Assembly: GCA_964420375.1 (NCBI GenBank) | Contig: CAYQTK010000090.1 | Coordinates: 1-15,464, forward strand | Source of the DNA: CAYQTK01 sp964420375 | Lineage (GTDB): Bacteria; RBG-13-61-14; DATKZS01 | Direction: 5' to 3' | DNA: 15,464 bases | In this document: positions 1-6,967 of the stretch, piece after piece | Numbering within the stretch: the first letter of the stretch is position 1 | Layout: every line of letters begins with the position of its first letter | Notes under the pieces: model-generated | The model's database searches: none | What the model was told of the DNA's origin: nothing | The model's input: the letters and a program-made list of their open reading frames with translations, nothing else | Made by a program: the position numbers and the translations under genes

Positions 1-1716
1 GTTGACGAGTTCACCGGCCGGAAGATGGAAGGCCGCCGTTTTTCCGACGGTCTTCACCAGGCTTTGGAGGCCAAGGAAGGCGTATCCATAGCCAAGGCCA
101 CCCAGACCATTGCAACCATTACCTTGCAGAACTACTTCCGGATGTACAAGAAGCTGGCTGGCATGACGGGCACCGCGGACACGGAAGCCGAGGAGTTCCA
201 CAAGATCTACAAGCTCGACGTTGTGGTTATCCCCACCAACATGCCCATGATCCGTGCGGACCACGGCGACGTGATCTACAAGACCGAGAAACAGAAGTTC
301 TCCGCAGTGGTTGACGAGATCGAAGAGGTCCACAACGAGGGAAGACCTATCCTGGTGGGCACCACGTCGGTCGAGAAGTCGGAGCGGCTTCACCGGATGT
401 TGAAGAACCGGGGCATCCGTCACAACATTCTTAACGCCAAGCACCACGAGCGGGAGGCGGAGATCATTGCCCAGGCGGGAAGAAAAGGAGCGTTGACCAT
501 CTCGACCAACATGGCGGGCCGGGGAACGGACATTGTCCTCGGCGGCAACCCGGAGATGATGGCCAAGACCGCGGCGCACGGAGACGATGACAAGTTTAAC
601 GACCTTTACAAGCGTTTCAACGCTGCCTGGGAACAGGAACACCAGGAGGTGGTGGACGCGGGCGGCCTGCATATCATCGGCACGGAGAGGCACGAAAGCC
701 GCCGGGTGGACAACCAGCTCCGCGGCCGTGCCGGCAGGCAGGGCGACCCCGGAAGCTCCCAATTTTACCTGTCCCTTGAAGACGACCTCATGCGCATCTT
801 CGGCTCCGATTCCCTTGCCAAGATCATGAACCGCATAGGCATAGAAGACAACGAACCCATAACCCATTCGCTGGTCACCCGGTCCATCGAGCGGGCGCAG
901 TCCAAGGTCGAGCAACACAACTTTGAAATCCGCAAGCGCCTTATCGACTATGACGACGTGATGAACAAGCAGCGGGAGGTCATCTACAGCCTGCGGCGGG
1001 ATATAATGCGCGCGGAAAGCATCCAGGACAAGGTGGAGAACTCCATAGACCGGCTGGCGGAAGACATCGTATACAGCTTTGGCGATGAGAAGACCCCTGA
1101 GGAGGAGTGGGACTGGAGCGGCCTGTTTACCCGGGTGGTCCAGGTTTTCGGTATCGCTCCCGAGCTTGACCCGGAAAAGATGGAGTCCACCCATCCCGAT
1201 GACGTAGTGAAAAGCATAGCTGACAAAGCCAAAGCGAACTACCACGACAAGCGGGAAAAGATAGGCGCGGAGAACATGAACCCGGTTGAAAAAGACTTCT
1301 ATCTTTACGCCATTGATTCCCTGTGGCAGGACCACCTCCTGGACATGGACCATCTCAAGGAAGGCATCGGGCTTGCCGGGTATGGTCAGAAAGACCCTCT
1401 CGTCGAGTACAAACGGGAAGCAGTGCGACTCTTCGAAAACCTCATCTACATGGTTGACGAAGAGGCCCTGAACCTCATCTTCCGCATTCAGCCGGTGAAT
1501 CAGAGAGAAGAGGCCCTGGAAAAGAAACGCCGGGCCATCAGGGGAATGCGCGCCGGCAGGGGCAAACAGATCGAAGGACCTGATCAGCAAGGCGGCCCTG
1601 CCGAACCGGTGGACGACAGGCCCCATACCTACAAGCGGGAAACACCCAAAGTGGGAAGAAACGAGCCCTGCCCCTGCGGCTCAGGGAAAAAGTACAAGAA
1701 GTGCTGCGGGGCCTGA
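1..1716 (+). CDS. secA: Preprotein translocase ATPase SecA, C-terminal part (5' end outside window)
   Basis: SecA is the ATP-driven motor that pushes unfolded preproteins through the SecYEG channel at the inner membrane. The reading frame is open from base 1 (VDEFTGRKMEGRR), so the gene enters from the left and only about 571 codons are present; the first ATG at 25 is internal. Visible landmarks in order: the EGRRFSDGLHQALEAKE block, the LAGMTGTADTEAEEF block, the second helicase lobe with TNMAGRGTDIVLGGN and the arginine-finger region QLRGRAGRQGDPGSSQFYLS, then the helical wing and scaffold, ending in a highly charged linker and a zinc-binding SEC-C motif (CPCGSGKKYKKCC) that in other bacteria binds SecB and phospholipid. 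No frameshift is seen. The stop lies only 3 bp from the stop of the convergent methyltransferase, with no visible intrinsic terminator between them, so transcripts probably overlap. Identification is certain. Confidence 0.98.
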   Translation, partial: VDEFTGRKMEGRRFSDGLHQALEAKEGVSIAKATQTIATITLQNYFRMYKKLAGMTGTADTEAEEFHKIYKLDVVVIPTNMPMIRADHGDVIYKTEKQKFSAVVDEIEEVHNEGRPILVGTTSVEKSERLHRMLKNRGIRHNILNAKHHEREAEIIAQAGRKGALTISTNMAGRGTDIVLGGNPEMMAKTAAHGDDDKFNDLYKRFNAAWEQEHQEVVDAGGLHIIGTERHESRRVDNQLRGRAGRQGDPGSSQFYLSLEDDLMRIFGSDSLAKIMNRIGIEDNEPITHSLVTRSIERAQSKVEQHNFEIRKRLIDYDDVMNKQREVIYSLRRDIMRAESIQDKVENSIDRLAEDIVYSFGDEKTPEEEWDWSGLFTRVVQVFGIAPELDPEKMESTHPDDVVKSIADKAKANYHDKREKIGAENMNPVEKDFYLYAIDSLWQDHLLDMDHLKEGIGLAGYGQKDPLVEYKREAVRLFENLIYMVDEEALNLIFRIQPVNQREEALEKKRRAIRGMRAGRGKQIEGPDQQGGPAEPVDDRPHTYKRETPKVGRNEPCPCGSGKKYKKCCGA

Positions 1717-1719
1717 AAA

Positions 1720-3915
1720 TCAGCTCTTCTCCGCTGTGCCTTCGCCGTCGAGTGGAGACTCCCATCCCTTTTTCATCTCTTGGTCGATAAGCAAAAGATC
1801 ATCATCGGAAAGCCCGTAGAGACCGGCGACCACGCGGTCGATCTCCACGTCGAGCCTGCAGATGTCGTCAGCAGTCTCTGCTTTCTCCCGTTGATCCACC
1901 AGGCTGACAAGCTCGTCGTGAACGGACTTGGCCTCCGGACTGTTAAATAAGATGGTTCGCATGGGAAGGGAGTCGAGATGTATCTTCTTGATCTGGGGAG
2001 TGGTGGCGCGGTTGGTTATCTTGCGATATCTGAAGTAAAAGGACATGATCTTGGAGTTGAGTATTCCCAGGAAGTAGCGCAAGTCGTAAGGCCTGGCCAG
2101 CCTTCTGTCGCGCAGAAATGCGAAGTAAAGTGACTGTTCGGGCAGGTCCGAGCTCAAGTCGCGGGAAGCTATAAGACGCGAGCCCGTCTTGCGGAGCAGA
2201 ATCCGTACCGGATTTTGCAGCTTGTCCAGGTTGCGGGTGCCTCCGGCAAGGTTGTCAAGGTGGAAATCGAACCAGGCGTTCCCTTCCCGTTTATAAGGGA
2301 ACACGTGCTCCCCTTTGATTACCCTGTGCTGATCATCCGACATCTGGTGGGGGGTAATCGTCCGGGCCCGGGCGATAAAGCCCACCCCGCTTTCCAGAAA
2401 ATCCTCGAGCTTCCTTTTAGATGCCGAATCTATCTTCTGGAGGATGCCCTCGGCAGGTTCGGGCAGGGACTCGGTGGGAGCAAACCCTTCGCCTTTGAGA
2501 AAATGGCTCTGGGGAACCTCCCGGCTCGAACCGCGATAGTCGGTGATAAGTATCTTGTGTGTGCGGCGGGGCTTGCGCTTTTTCACAAACAAGTAGATCA
2601 AAGTGTCCGCGGCGACACCGGGAAAAGGCTCGCGGTAATGAAGCCGGCGTATCTCCCCCTGCCGGGTCAACAGCCCGCGGAGGGAATCATACTGGCTGTT
2701 CTCCGCAATCCTGTCCGGCACTACAAAGCTGTGTAGACCGCCTTCGGAAAGCAGCTCCAATGTCCTCCTTATAAAGTACTCCACTACGTTGGGACGGTAC
2801 GTGTCCGAGTCGTAGCGTTTAATAAGATAATTGACCACCTGCGGAGGATAAGGCATCTGCTTATGGCGGCCCTTCAGGCTTACCCAAGGAGGATTGCCGA
2901 CTATGCAGTTGAAACCTCCGTTGGAAAGAACTTCGCCAAAACCTTCGGTCTTGTCATACCAGTCGAAAGGCTTGAGCCGGGGGGTACTTGCCGGCTCGAA
3001 TAATCCCACCTGTTGCGGAAAGCTCTCGTCAAGCACGCTGTCCCCTTCTCGGAGGTTGCTGAACAAAGGACGCGCCCGGGGCGCAGAGTACTTGAACGCC
3101 GGAATTCCCGAGAGTATCTCCACAAACAGGGAACGGCGGCAAAGCTCCAGCGCAACCGGGTCAACGTCAACCCCGAAAAGATGCTCGTGGAATATCTCCA
3201 TCCGGCGCGCAGGGTCGAGCTCGGCACGGCTCCTGTCGATCTTTATAACGGGTGCGAAAAGGTCACGGTTGAGCAGGTGGCCTTCAAGCTCGTGCGCAAT
3301 CAGGCGACGCAACGACTCCGTCAGGAAATAGCCCGATCCGCAAGCCGGGTCAAGTAGAAGAAGCTCCTCTGTCTTGTTGTTCTCGATGAAACCGTCCAGA
3401 GTATATGAAAGTACCCGGTTAACAATGGGCCGCGGGGTATAGTAGACACCCGAGCGTTTGGGAACGGGAAGACGCTCCTCCCAAAGAGCGCCCAGGACCT
3501 CTACCGGCATGTTGTGCGGCCAGAACCGGTTCAAGTGAAGCTCGTGGTCCAATGCACCCAGCTCTTCACCCGGGCCGGGGTCCTCCCAGCACGACACGTC
3601 GAACAACTCCCAACCCGCCCAATCGTTAAGCTCCTGAAGACGGGGAACAACATCGGAAACGGAAAGCGGCTGCGAACGCTTTCCCCCGCTGAGGTGGTAG
3701 TCGCGGAGAACGCCGCGCTCTTCAAGAAGCCGCACCACGAAAAGGTCACGCAATATCCGCAAAAGCCGGCCATCAACCCCGGCAGCTTCCGAGGCTTCCG
3801 AAGAAGAGCCGACAAGTGTATCAAGCCGCTTGTCCTTGTAGCGCAACGACCGGATCAGTATCCTTGAGCCGGGAAGGTCATAGCGGCTGTGAGATGGTCT
3901 CTTATTATTCGTCAT
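1720..3915 (-). CDS. Eco57I-like N6-adenine DNA methyltransferase (solitary)
   Basis: Predicted SAM-dependent DNA adenine methyltransferase of 731 residues. With the ATG at 3915 (MTNNKRPSH) the gamma-class motif order is clear: motif X-like GVYYTPRPIV at about residues 156-165, SAM-binding motif I DPACGSGYFL at 189-198, motif II GVDVDP at 248-253, catalytic motif IV NPPW at 341-344, then FVVPDRIAENSQ and a C-terminal target-recognition region containing YFLGILNSKIMSFYFR. This is the architecture of Eco57I/TaqI-type enzymes. I see no PD-(D/E)XK nuclease motif in the short N-terminal region (about 150 residues), and no restriction gene lies beside it, so an orphan methyltransferase or a remnant of a restriction-modification system is likely; a type IIG enzyme with an unrecognised nuclease is possible. 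The frame is open further upstream to a TTG at 3996, but the ATG at 3915 is preferred although it has no clear Shine-Dalgarno sequence. It converges with secA. Confidence 0.9.
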   Translation of the reverse strand: MTNNKRPSHSRYDLPGSRILIRSLRYKDKRLDTLVGSSSEASEAAGVDGRLLRILRDLFVVRLLEERGVLRDYHLSGGKRSQPLSVSDVVPRLQELNDWAGWELFDVSCWEDPGPGEELGALDHELHLNRFWPHNMPVEVLGALWEERLPVPKRSGVYYTPRPIVNRVLSYTLDGFIENNKTEELLLLDPACGSGYFLTESLRRLIAHELEGHLLNRDLFAPVIKIDRSRAELDPARRMEIFHEHLFGVDVDPVALELCRRSLFVEILSGIPAFKYSAPRARPLFSNLREGDSVLDESFPQQVGLFEPASTPRLKPFDWYDKTEGFGEVLSNGGFNCIVGNPPWVSLKGRHKQMPYPPQVVNYLIKRYDSDTYRPNVVEYFIRRTLELLSEGGLHSFVVPDRIAENSQYDSLRGLLTRQGEIRRLHYREPFPGVAADTLIYLFVKKRKPRRTHKILITDYRGSSREVPQSHFLKGEGFAPTESLPEPAEGILQKIDSASKRKLEDFLESGVGFIARARTITPHQMSDDQHRVIKGEHVFPYKREGNAWFDFHLDNLAGGTRNLDKLQNPVRILLRKTGSRLIASRDLSSDLPEQSLYFAFLRDRRLARPYDLRYFLGILNSKIMSFYFRYRKITNRATTPQIKKIHLDSLPMRTILFNSPEAKSVHDELVSLVDQREKAETADDICRLDVEIDRVVAGLYGLSDDDLLLIDQEMKKGWESPLDGEGTAEKS

Positions 3916-3950
3916 AACTAATAAAAAGGGAGAAATGCACCAATCAATCC

Positions 3951-3967
3951 GACTTTCCGGAAAAGTC
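3951..3967. promoter_or_regulatory. Perfect palindrome GACTTT-CCGGA-AAAGTC, possible operator
   Basis: Two perfect 6-bp arms, GACTTT and AAAGTC, flank a 5-bp centre. The site sits at the predicted transcription start of the methyltransferase gene and upstream of the divergent small ORF at 3984, where a repressor would act. The GACT...AGTC half-sites recall C-boxes of restriction-modification controller proteins, but the spacing is longer than in described C-boxes, so this link is speculative. Confidence 0.35.
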
Positions 3968-3996
3968 AAGATACCAGAAAAAAATGACCAATACAA
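3968..3996 (-). promoter_or_regulatory. Candidate promoter of the methyltransferase gene
   Basis: On the minus strand, TTGTAT (3991-3996) is followed after 17 bp by TATCTT (3968-3973), preceded by TGG as in an extended -10 element. The predicted transcription start is near 3961, about 45 bp upstream of the ATG, and falls inside the palindrome at 3951-3967. Inference from consensus matching only. Confidence 0.4.
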
Positions 3997-4229
3997 GAGG
4001 AAAGAAAGAAAATGTTGATATATCAGGTAAGGGCCGGGTTAAAAGGCAAAAATTGAATAAAAGATGCCTAGATTTCATAGCGTTCACAAATAGCGAAAGG
4101 ATGCAGAGACTGCTGTCATCCGGTCTCGCAAGGGAGCGGTTGGAGTCCCTCTTGAATCTGAGCTTGGAGCACAACAAAGCAGGGCTAATACGGAAAAGCA
4201 AGGGTTTACTGAAGTTCAGAATCCTTTAG
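3984..4229 (+). CDS. Possible small basic protein, unknown function
   Basis: This 81-residue ORF starts with ATG (MTNTRGKKENVD) and is rich in Lys and Arg in its first third, with a helix-like second half (ERMQRLLSSGLARERLESLL). I do not recognise it. No Shine-Dalgarno sequence is visible, and the start overlaps the predicted promoter of the divergent methyltransferase gene. Its position next to a DNA methyltransferase would suit a small regulator, but no recognisable helix-turn-helix of the controller-protein type is evident. It ends about 45 bp before a MITE-like element, so it may be the truncated start of a former gene. The antisense ORF over the same DNA (3944-4201) has a less protein-like composition. 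Confidence 0.25.
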   Translation: MTNTRGKKENVDISGKGRVKRQKLNKRCLDFIAFTNSERMQRLLSSGLARERLESLLNLSLEHNKAGLIRKSKGLLKFRIL

Positions 4230-4273
4230 AAACACACAAATGATGACCTCGTAAAAAGTCGAAATAGGATTAG

Positions 4274-4372
4274 TACTTTGACCGCCATATAATGTCGGGT
4301 TGATTGATTTTAACCAATCACTATAGCCGCCAGATTTGACCTGCGACCTGACACAAAGGTGCGGTCAAAGTA
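4274..4372. repeat. MITE-like element with perfect 12-bp terminal inverted repeats
   Basis: TACTTTGACCGC (4274-4285) and GCGGTCAAAGTA (4361-4372) are perfect inverted copies 99 bp apart. Inside lies a further hairpin, TGATTG...CAATCA. There is no coding capacity. Size and ends are typical of a non-autonomous miniature element. The flank just upstream (CCTCGTAAAAAGTCG) also looks repeat-like to me, but I cannot prove this from one window. Confidence 0.55.
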
Positions 4373-4395
4373 TTAGTGTGGTGTCTCTCATATCA

Positions 4396-4562
4396 CTGCT
4401 GTCCGGTTAACTTTTTTGAAGTCGTTGCAAGATACTGAAATGTATAGGCAATTACGGTTTTATAAACTTTTGAATTGAAGTTTCCGTAAAAGCCGGACAT
4501 AGGTATTTCAGAAAGTTGCGGCATTTTCGAGCTTAGACTGCTACGTTTTTAACCGGACAGCA
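4396..4562. repeat. Short element bounded by IS-type ends (possible IS-derived MITE)
   Basis: TTAACCGGACAGCA occurs at 4549-4562 and its inverse at 4397-4410, enclosing about 140 bp of AT-rich non-coding DNA. The same end recurs at 5329 next to the transposase remnant, so this small element could have been moved in trans by that transposase. Confidence 0.45.
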
Positions 4563-4636
4563 CGCAAGTTCGCTTGAACAGAAACTCTGGTAAAATGGGG
4601 AGAGTCTTAAAACCATTTACCGGAGGTCTCTCATCC

Positions 4637-4900
4637 ATGAAAAGTCTGAGTCCTCCAAAGAATCTGTGGGTGGTTGGGACGCAATACATGGCAATTAGTG
4701 CTGTAATATCAGGAGGTTGGTTCAACTTCAGCCCTCCTCCCGTCACCCCAGGGGGAGACGACGGCATGGGGGCAGAGGAACGAGCAAAAGAGCACGGGCG
4801 CTCCGACGAGCGAAACGCCTCGTGCCCCTTAACCACCAGGGTAGTAGCAGATCACATTAAAATTTATAAGCTGCGTGCGAGCGACTTTAGTCGCGAGTAA
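4637..4900 (+). CDS. Possible small ORF with good ribosome binding site, unknown
   Basis: An ATG at 4637 (MKSLSPPKNLWVVGTQYMA) lies 10 bp after GGAGG (4622-4626), and TAAAAT at about 4591 could serve as a -10 box. The 87-residue product has one mildly hydrophobic stretch (YMAISAVISGGWFNF), then a Pro/Gly-rich and charged tail. The last 18 codons run into the dispersed repeat at 4847, so the natural 3' end was probably lost or this is not a gene at all. The antisense frame (4549-4836) is also open. No family recognised. Confidence 0.2.
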   Translation: MKSLSPPKNLWVVGTQYMAISAVISGGWFNFSPPPVTPGGDDGMGAEERAKEHGRSDERNASCPLTTRVVADHIKIYKLRASDFSRE

Positions 4901-4937
4901 ACTCGCTCGCACAAAAAACCTCTATTTTGTAAGCGAC
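4847..4937. repeat. Dispersed palindromic repeat, copy 1
   Basis: The unit begins GCAGATCACATTAAAATT and contains a palindrome at 4875-4912 with 10-bp arms GTGCGAGCGA and TCGCTCGCAC, followed by ...TTTTGTAAGCGAC. The first 53 bp match copy 3 (10315-10403) at about 50 positions by hand alignment. A hairpin-forming, non-coding repeat. Confidence 0.75.
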
Positions 4938-4957
4938 GAGAAACTCTTGCCAGAGCA

Positions 4958-5014
4958 CCGGTGTCTTGTCAAGCTTACATTGACGCATAATGTGCGAGCG
5001 ACGGAAGTCGCGAC
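4958..5014. repeat. Dispersed palindromic repeat, half copy 2
   Basis: Starting CCGGTGTCTTGTCAAGCTTA, this stretch matches the reverse complement of the right half of the complete element at 15139-15260 with about seven differences in 57 bp, including the terminal repeat (CTAGTGCCTTGTCAA there) and the GTGCGAGCGAC arm. The other half is absent. It stops just before the transposase remnant. Confidence 0.7.
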
Positions 5015-5057
5015 TTGTTCTGACTGTTATTCACCCACATATTCTAAAGAGGACCCG

Positions 5058-5332
5058 AATTTCAAGTGGATCAAGCAGAACCTGAAAGTGAAGACTTTTC
5101 TCGGCACATCGTCGAACGCGGTCAAGCCCCGAATCTGCGTGGCTCTCGTGGTCTACCTTGAACTCGCCATAATCAAAGAGCGCTGCCAAATTGGCTCGCC
5201 CTCTCCAAAATGTAACACTTTTTGAAAGTGAACCTGTTCGAGCTGAAGCTTTTGTTGTCGGCGTTTGCGATGAACGAGCGCAGAAAGAATAAGCTGCTGG
5301 TATCTAACCAACTGAAATTATTTGATGATTAA
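5058..5332 (+). pseudogene. IS4-family transposase, frameshifted C-terminal remnant
   Basis: Reading from 5058 gives NFKWIKQNLKVKTFLGTS followed by SNAVKPRICVALVVYLELA, the hallmark block that follows the catalytic Glu in IS4-type DDE transposases (usually FFKWIKQ...FLGTS.NAV.TQIW.AL..YL). The frame hits a stop at 5222-5224. Adding one base to the T run at 5219-5223 restores LKVNLFELKLLLSAFA and the C-terminal end QLKLFDD, with the stop at 5330-5332 inside the IS right end. The catalytic Asp residues and Glu are upstream of the surviving part and missing. Non-functional; family assignment is from pattern recognition. Confidence 0.75.
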
Positions 5333-5430
5333 CCGGACAGCAGAGATAAAAGTTAATCAATCGGGTTTTCGTTCTTCCGGGCTCCCGGCTCTCTGCATGA
5401 TGAGTTGCAAACCAAAGGCAGCACTTTTAC

Positions 5431-5459
5431 TGGAACAGGATTCGCGGTTCTGGTATACT
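5431..5459 (+). promoter_or_regulatory. Candidate promoter of the ECF S-component gene
   Basis: TATACT (5454-5459) is preceded by TGG, giving an extended -10 element. The -35 region TGGAAC (5431-5436) is weak at 17 bp spacing. The predicted start leaves a leader of about 30 nt, too short for a riboswitch downstream of this promoter. Confidence 0.45.
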
Positions 5460-5496
5460 GGGGCTCGCTTTCAATACACAGCAGGGAAGGAGTGCC

Positions 5497-6549
5497 ATGA
5501 AGGACATAGTATTTATGTGGAGCAAGCCCCGTATGGTGGTTTTGACCGCGGTGTGTGCCGCGGTTTACGTAGCCGCCATGCTCCCTTTCAAGTGGATGGT
5601 TATCATCCCCGGCCTGGCCGAGGTCCGCCCTGCCACAGCCTTTCCCATTGTATTTTCGCTTCTTTTCGGCCCTGCCGGCGCTTGGGGCTCAGCATTCGGC
5701 AACCTGGCGGGCGACATGCTTGGCGGCATGTTCGGCATTGGTTCGATCTTCGGTTTTATCGGCAACTTTGCTTACGGTTACCTCCCCTACAAGCTCTGGG
5801 AGGCCTTTTTCCCCAAGGACTGCGTAGAAGACGAGCTCAAAAGATGGAAAGAGCGTACCAGCGGTATCTGGCGACCGGTACGGACGGCGGGGCTGGTCCT
5901 GGGATGGGCGTTTCTGGGACTGGCGGCACTGTTCGCAGTGGGCCATTTGAAGGGCGAGTTGGATTTGAACTGTGTGTTCGCCTGGAAGGTCGGAGGAGAG
6001 GTTCTCAGCGACCTTGCAGTTTTGCTTATCCTGGCGGTGCCGCTGAGTGTTCTCGGAGCTGTTTTGCTGTTGGTTTTTTCCCCTGTCCGTCTGTTGCTGG
6101 TAATCCTCGTGGCAAGCATGGCTTGTGCGGGGATCATTGCCTGGGGGGTCGAACTCATCGGCTGGGTGCCCTTTCCGGTTTTGGGTATCTGGTTGTTTAT
6201 TAACAACTTTACTCTGGCCATGCTCCTCTCGCCGCCACTGCTTGTGCTGTTATACCCGCGGGCGGAAAAAAGCCTCATGCTCTATTCACACCTCATGGAA
6301 GACGAAGAGCGAAAAAGGCCCGGCCGGATGCCGGCGCTTTTGACTTCGGTGGTTGTTATGGTGCTGTTTGTAGGCGGAATCACCCTTTCCGCTGCTGATA
6401 TGGGAAGTTGTTTAAGAGATGCTCTGGGCATGGACCGGGCCGGTTTTTTAAAGGACATGGCAGCCTCCGGCAAGGAGCACTATTTTTTGAAAGGACTATG
6501 TTTTTTTCCCCTTATTTTGCTTTTGCTTATTCTTCTTTTAGTTCTCTGA
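5497..6549 (+). CDS. ECF transporter S component (substrate-binding membrane subunit), extended
   Basis: A 350-residue membrane protein. The N-terminal 110 residues carry the typical ECF S-component pattern: a first helix (VVLTAVCAAVYVAAMLP), then EVRPATAFPIVFSLLFGPAGAWGSAFGNLAGD and a third helix GSIFGFIGNFAYGYLPY. S components capture a vitamin or metal substrate and dock onto a shared EcfA-EcfA'-EcfT energising module. The substrate is not decidable; similarity in style is to QueT-like and uncharacterised members. The protein is much longer than the usual 170-220 residues: further helices continue past residue 130 to about 260, then a charged loop (EDEERKRPGRM), a helix, a short soluble segment and a very hydrophobic C-terminal helix of Leu/Ile. 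No EcfA or EcfT gene is nearby, as in group II systems. The start is supported by AAGGAG at 5487-5492, only 4 bp before the ATG. The 294-codon ORF overlapping in another frame is a shadow. Confidence 0.8.
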   Translation: MKDIVFMWSKPRMVVLTAVCAAVYVAAMLPFKWMVIIPGLAEVRPATAFPIVFSLLFGPAGAWGSAFGNLAGDMLGGMFGIGSIFGFIGNFAYGYLPYKLWEAFFPKDCVEDELKRWKERTSGIWRPVRTAGLVLGWAFLGLAALFAVGHLKGELDLNCVFAWKVGGEVLSDLAVLLILAVPLSVLGAVLLLVFSPVRLLLVILVASMACAGIIAWGVELIGWVPFPVLGIWLFINNFTLAMLLSPPLLVLLYPRAEKSLMLYSHLMEDEERKRPGRMPALLTSVVVMVLFVGGITLSAADMGSCLRDALGMDRAGFLKDMAASGKEHYFLKGLCFFPLILLLLILLLVL

Positions 6550-6557
6550 TACCTCTT

Positions 6558-6580
6558 TTGTGATTTTTCTCACAATTTAA
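6558..6580 (+). terminator. Weak hairpin after the ECF S-component gene
   Basis: TTGTGA and TCACAA form a 6-bp stem with a six-base loop, followed by TTTAAT, 8 bp after the stop codon. The stem is AT-rich and the T-tract short, so termination would be inefficient. Confidence 0.3.
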
Positions 6581-6654
6581 TCTTGTCAAAATCTAATTAT
6601 ATCAACTCTTTACAATGATACCATAAAAAAGTGGATACAAGACTAATTTTTTTC

Positions 6655-6682
6655 TTGACAAAACACTGTAATCTGTTATGGT
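6655..6682 (+). promoter_or_regulatory. Candidate sigma-70-type promoter before the structured region
   Basis: A perfect TTGACA (6655-6660) is followed after 16 bp by TATGGT (6677-6682). The predicted start near 6690 coincides with the beginning of the stem-rich region at 6693-6925, and no protein gene with a ribosome binding site follows, which suggests transcription of a non-coding RNA. Confidence 0.5.
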
Positions 6683-6689
6683 TTCGTCA

Positions 6690-6925
6690 AATAAGAGGTC
6701 TACCTTGGCGGCGAAAAATGGTAGGCTCTCTGCAAAGCTCGATGGTCCATGGGCGGGGATATGCTCCCGTACAGATACCCCTCCTGTAGCGGGTGATGCC
6801 GATCACGCGACCAACCACCCCCCAGTGGACCCTTGCCAAGATTCGTTACAGGTTCGAATGTTGAAGCCCTCTCGCTCATGGATCCATCGAGTCCCCCCCC
6901 CCTCCGCCTAACCCGGCATAGCCGG
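6690..6925 (+). ncRNA. Candidate structured non-coding RNA, family not recognised
   Basis: Several strong complementary stems occur in order within about 220 nt. P1: GTCTACC (6698-6704) with GGTAGGC (6720-6726, one G-U). P2: GGTCCATGGG (6744-6753) with CCCAGTGGACC (6821-6831, one bulge), 10 pairs, enclosing P3, CCCGTACAG (6766-6774) with CTGTAGCGGG (6784-6793, one bulge), and P4, GTGAT-GCCG-ATCAC (6793-6806). P5: CAAGATTCG (6837-6845) with CGAATGTTG (6855-6863, one mismatch). GGCGG in the P1 loop (6707-6711) can pair with CCGCC (6904-6908), a possible long-range or pseudoknot contact. A CCGGC-ATA-GCCGG hairpin (6913-6925) follows. It does not match the conserved cores I know for RNase P, tmRNA, SRP RNA, T-box or the common riboswitches; a divergent 6S-like RNA cannot be excluded. 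A run of ten C (6893-6902) is odd. Confidence 0.4.
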
Positions 6926-6938
6926 AACCAAACAAGCC

Positions 6939-6967
6939 TTGACACTTTCATTTTGTTGACATATGAT
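6939..6967 (+). promoter_or_regulatory. Near-consensus sigma-70-type promoter with no evident gene
   Basis: TTGACA (6939-6944), exactly 17 bp, then TATGAT (6962-6967, five of six consensus bases). This is the best promoter match in the window. From the predicted start near 6974 to about 7470 I find no ORF with a credible start and ribosome binding site; short ORFs exist on both strands (7018-7221 plus, GTG start; 7027-7260 minus, TTG start) but neither is convincing. Confidence 0.55.

Larger units (their letters stand above)
4396..5343 (+). mobile_element. Decayed IS4-type insertion sequence (ends plus transposase remnant)
   Basis: CTGCTGTCCGGTTAA (4396-4410) is the perfect inverse of TTAACCGGACAGCAG (5329-5343). 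The transposase remnant at 5058-5332 ends with a stop codon lying inside the right-hand repeat, as expected for the 3' end of an IS. The interior is not a normal transposase gene: the first two thirds are missing and the space holds another copy of the right end (4549-4562), an unrelated small ORF and two dispersed palindromic repeats. The simplest reading is an old IS with internal deletion and later insertions; two independent elements sharing ends are an alternative. I saw no target duplication. Confidence 0.5.

Noticed and set aside
4792..5014. Regular palindromes considered as a CRISPR array
   Set aside because: Copies are few, irregularly spaced, differ in length and have no uniform spacers; no cas genes are present.
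4875..5225. 116-codon ORF beginning in the repeat (MRATLVASK...)
   Set aside because: Its start is inside the palindromic repeat, and a similar start arises by the same repeat at 15226 on the minus strand. Only the part from 5058 has meaning, as the transposase remnant.
5322..6203. Long 293-codon ORF overlapping the ECF S-component gene
   Set aside because: It is in another frame of a clear membrane protein gene, is rich in Gly/Arg/Pro as shadow frames are, has no ribosome binding site, and starts inside the IS end.
6841..6908. T-arm-like GGTTCGAAT and a 3' end resembling tRNA/tmRNA (CCTCCGCCTA)
   Set aside because: Bases around the loop do not form a T-stem, no acceptor partner or tmRNA tag reading frame is found, and CCA is absent.
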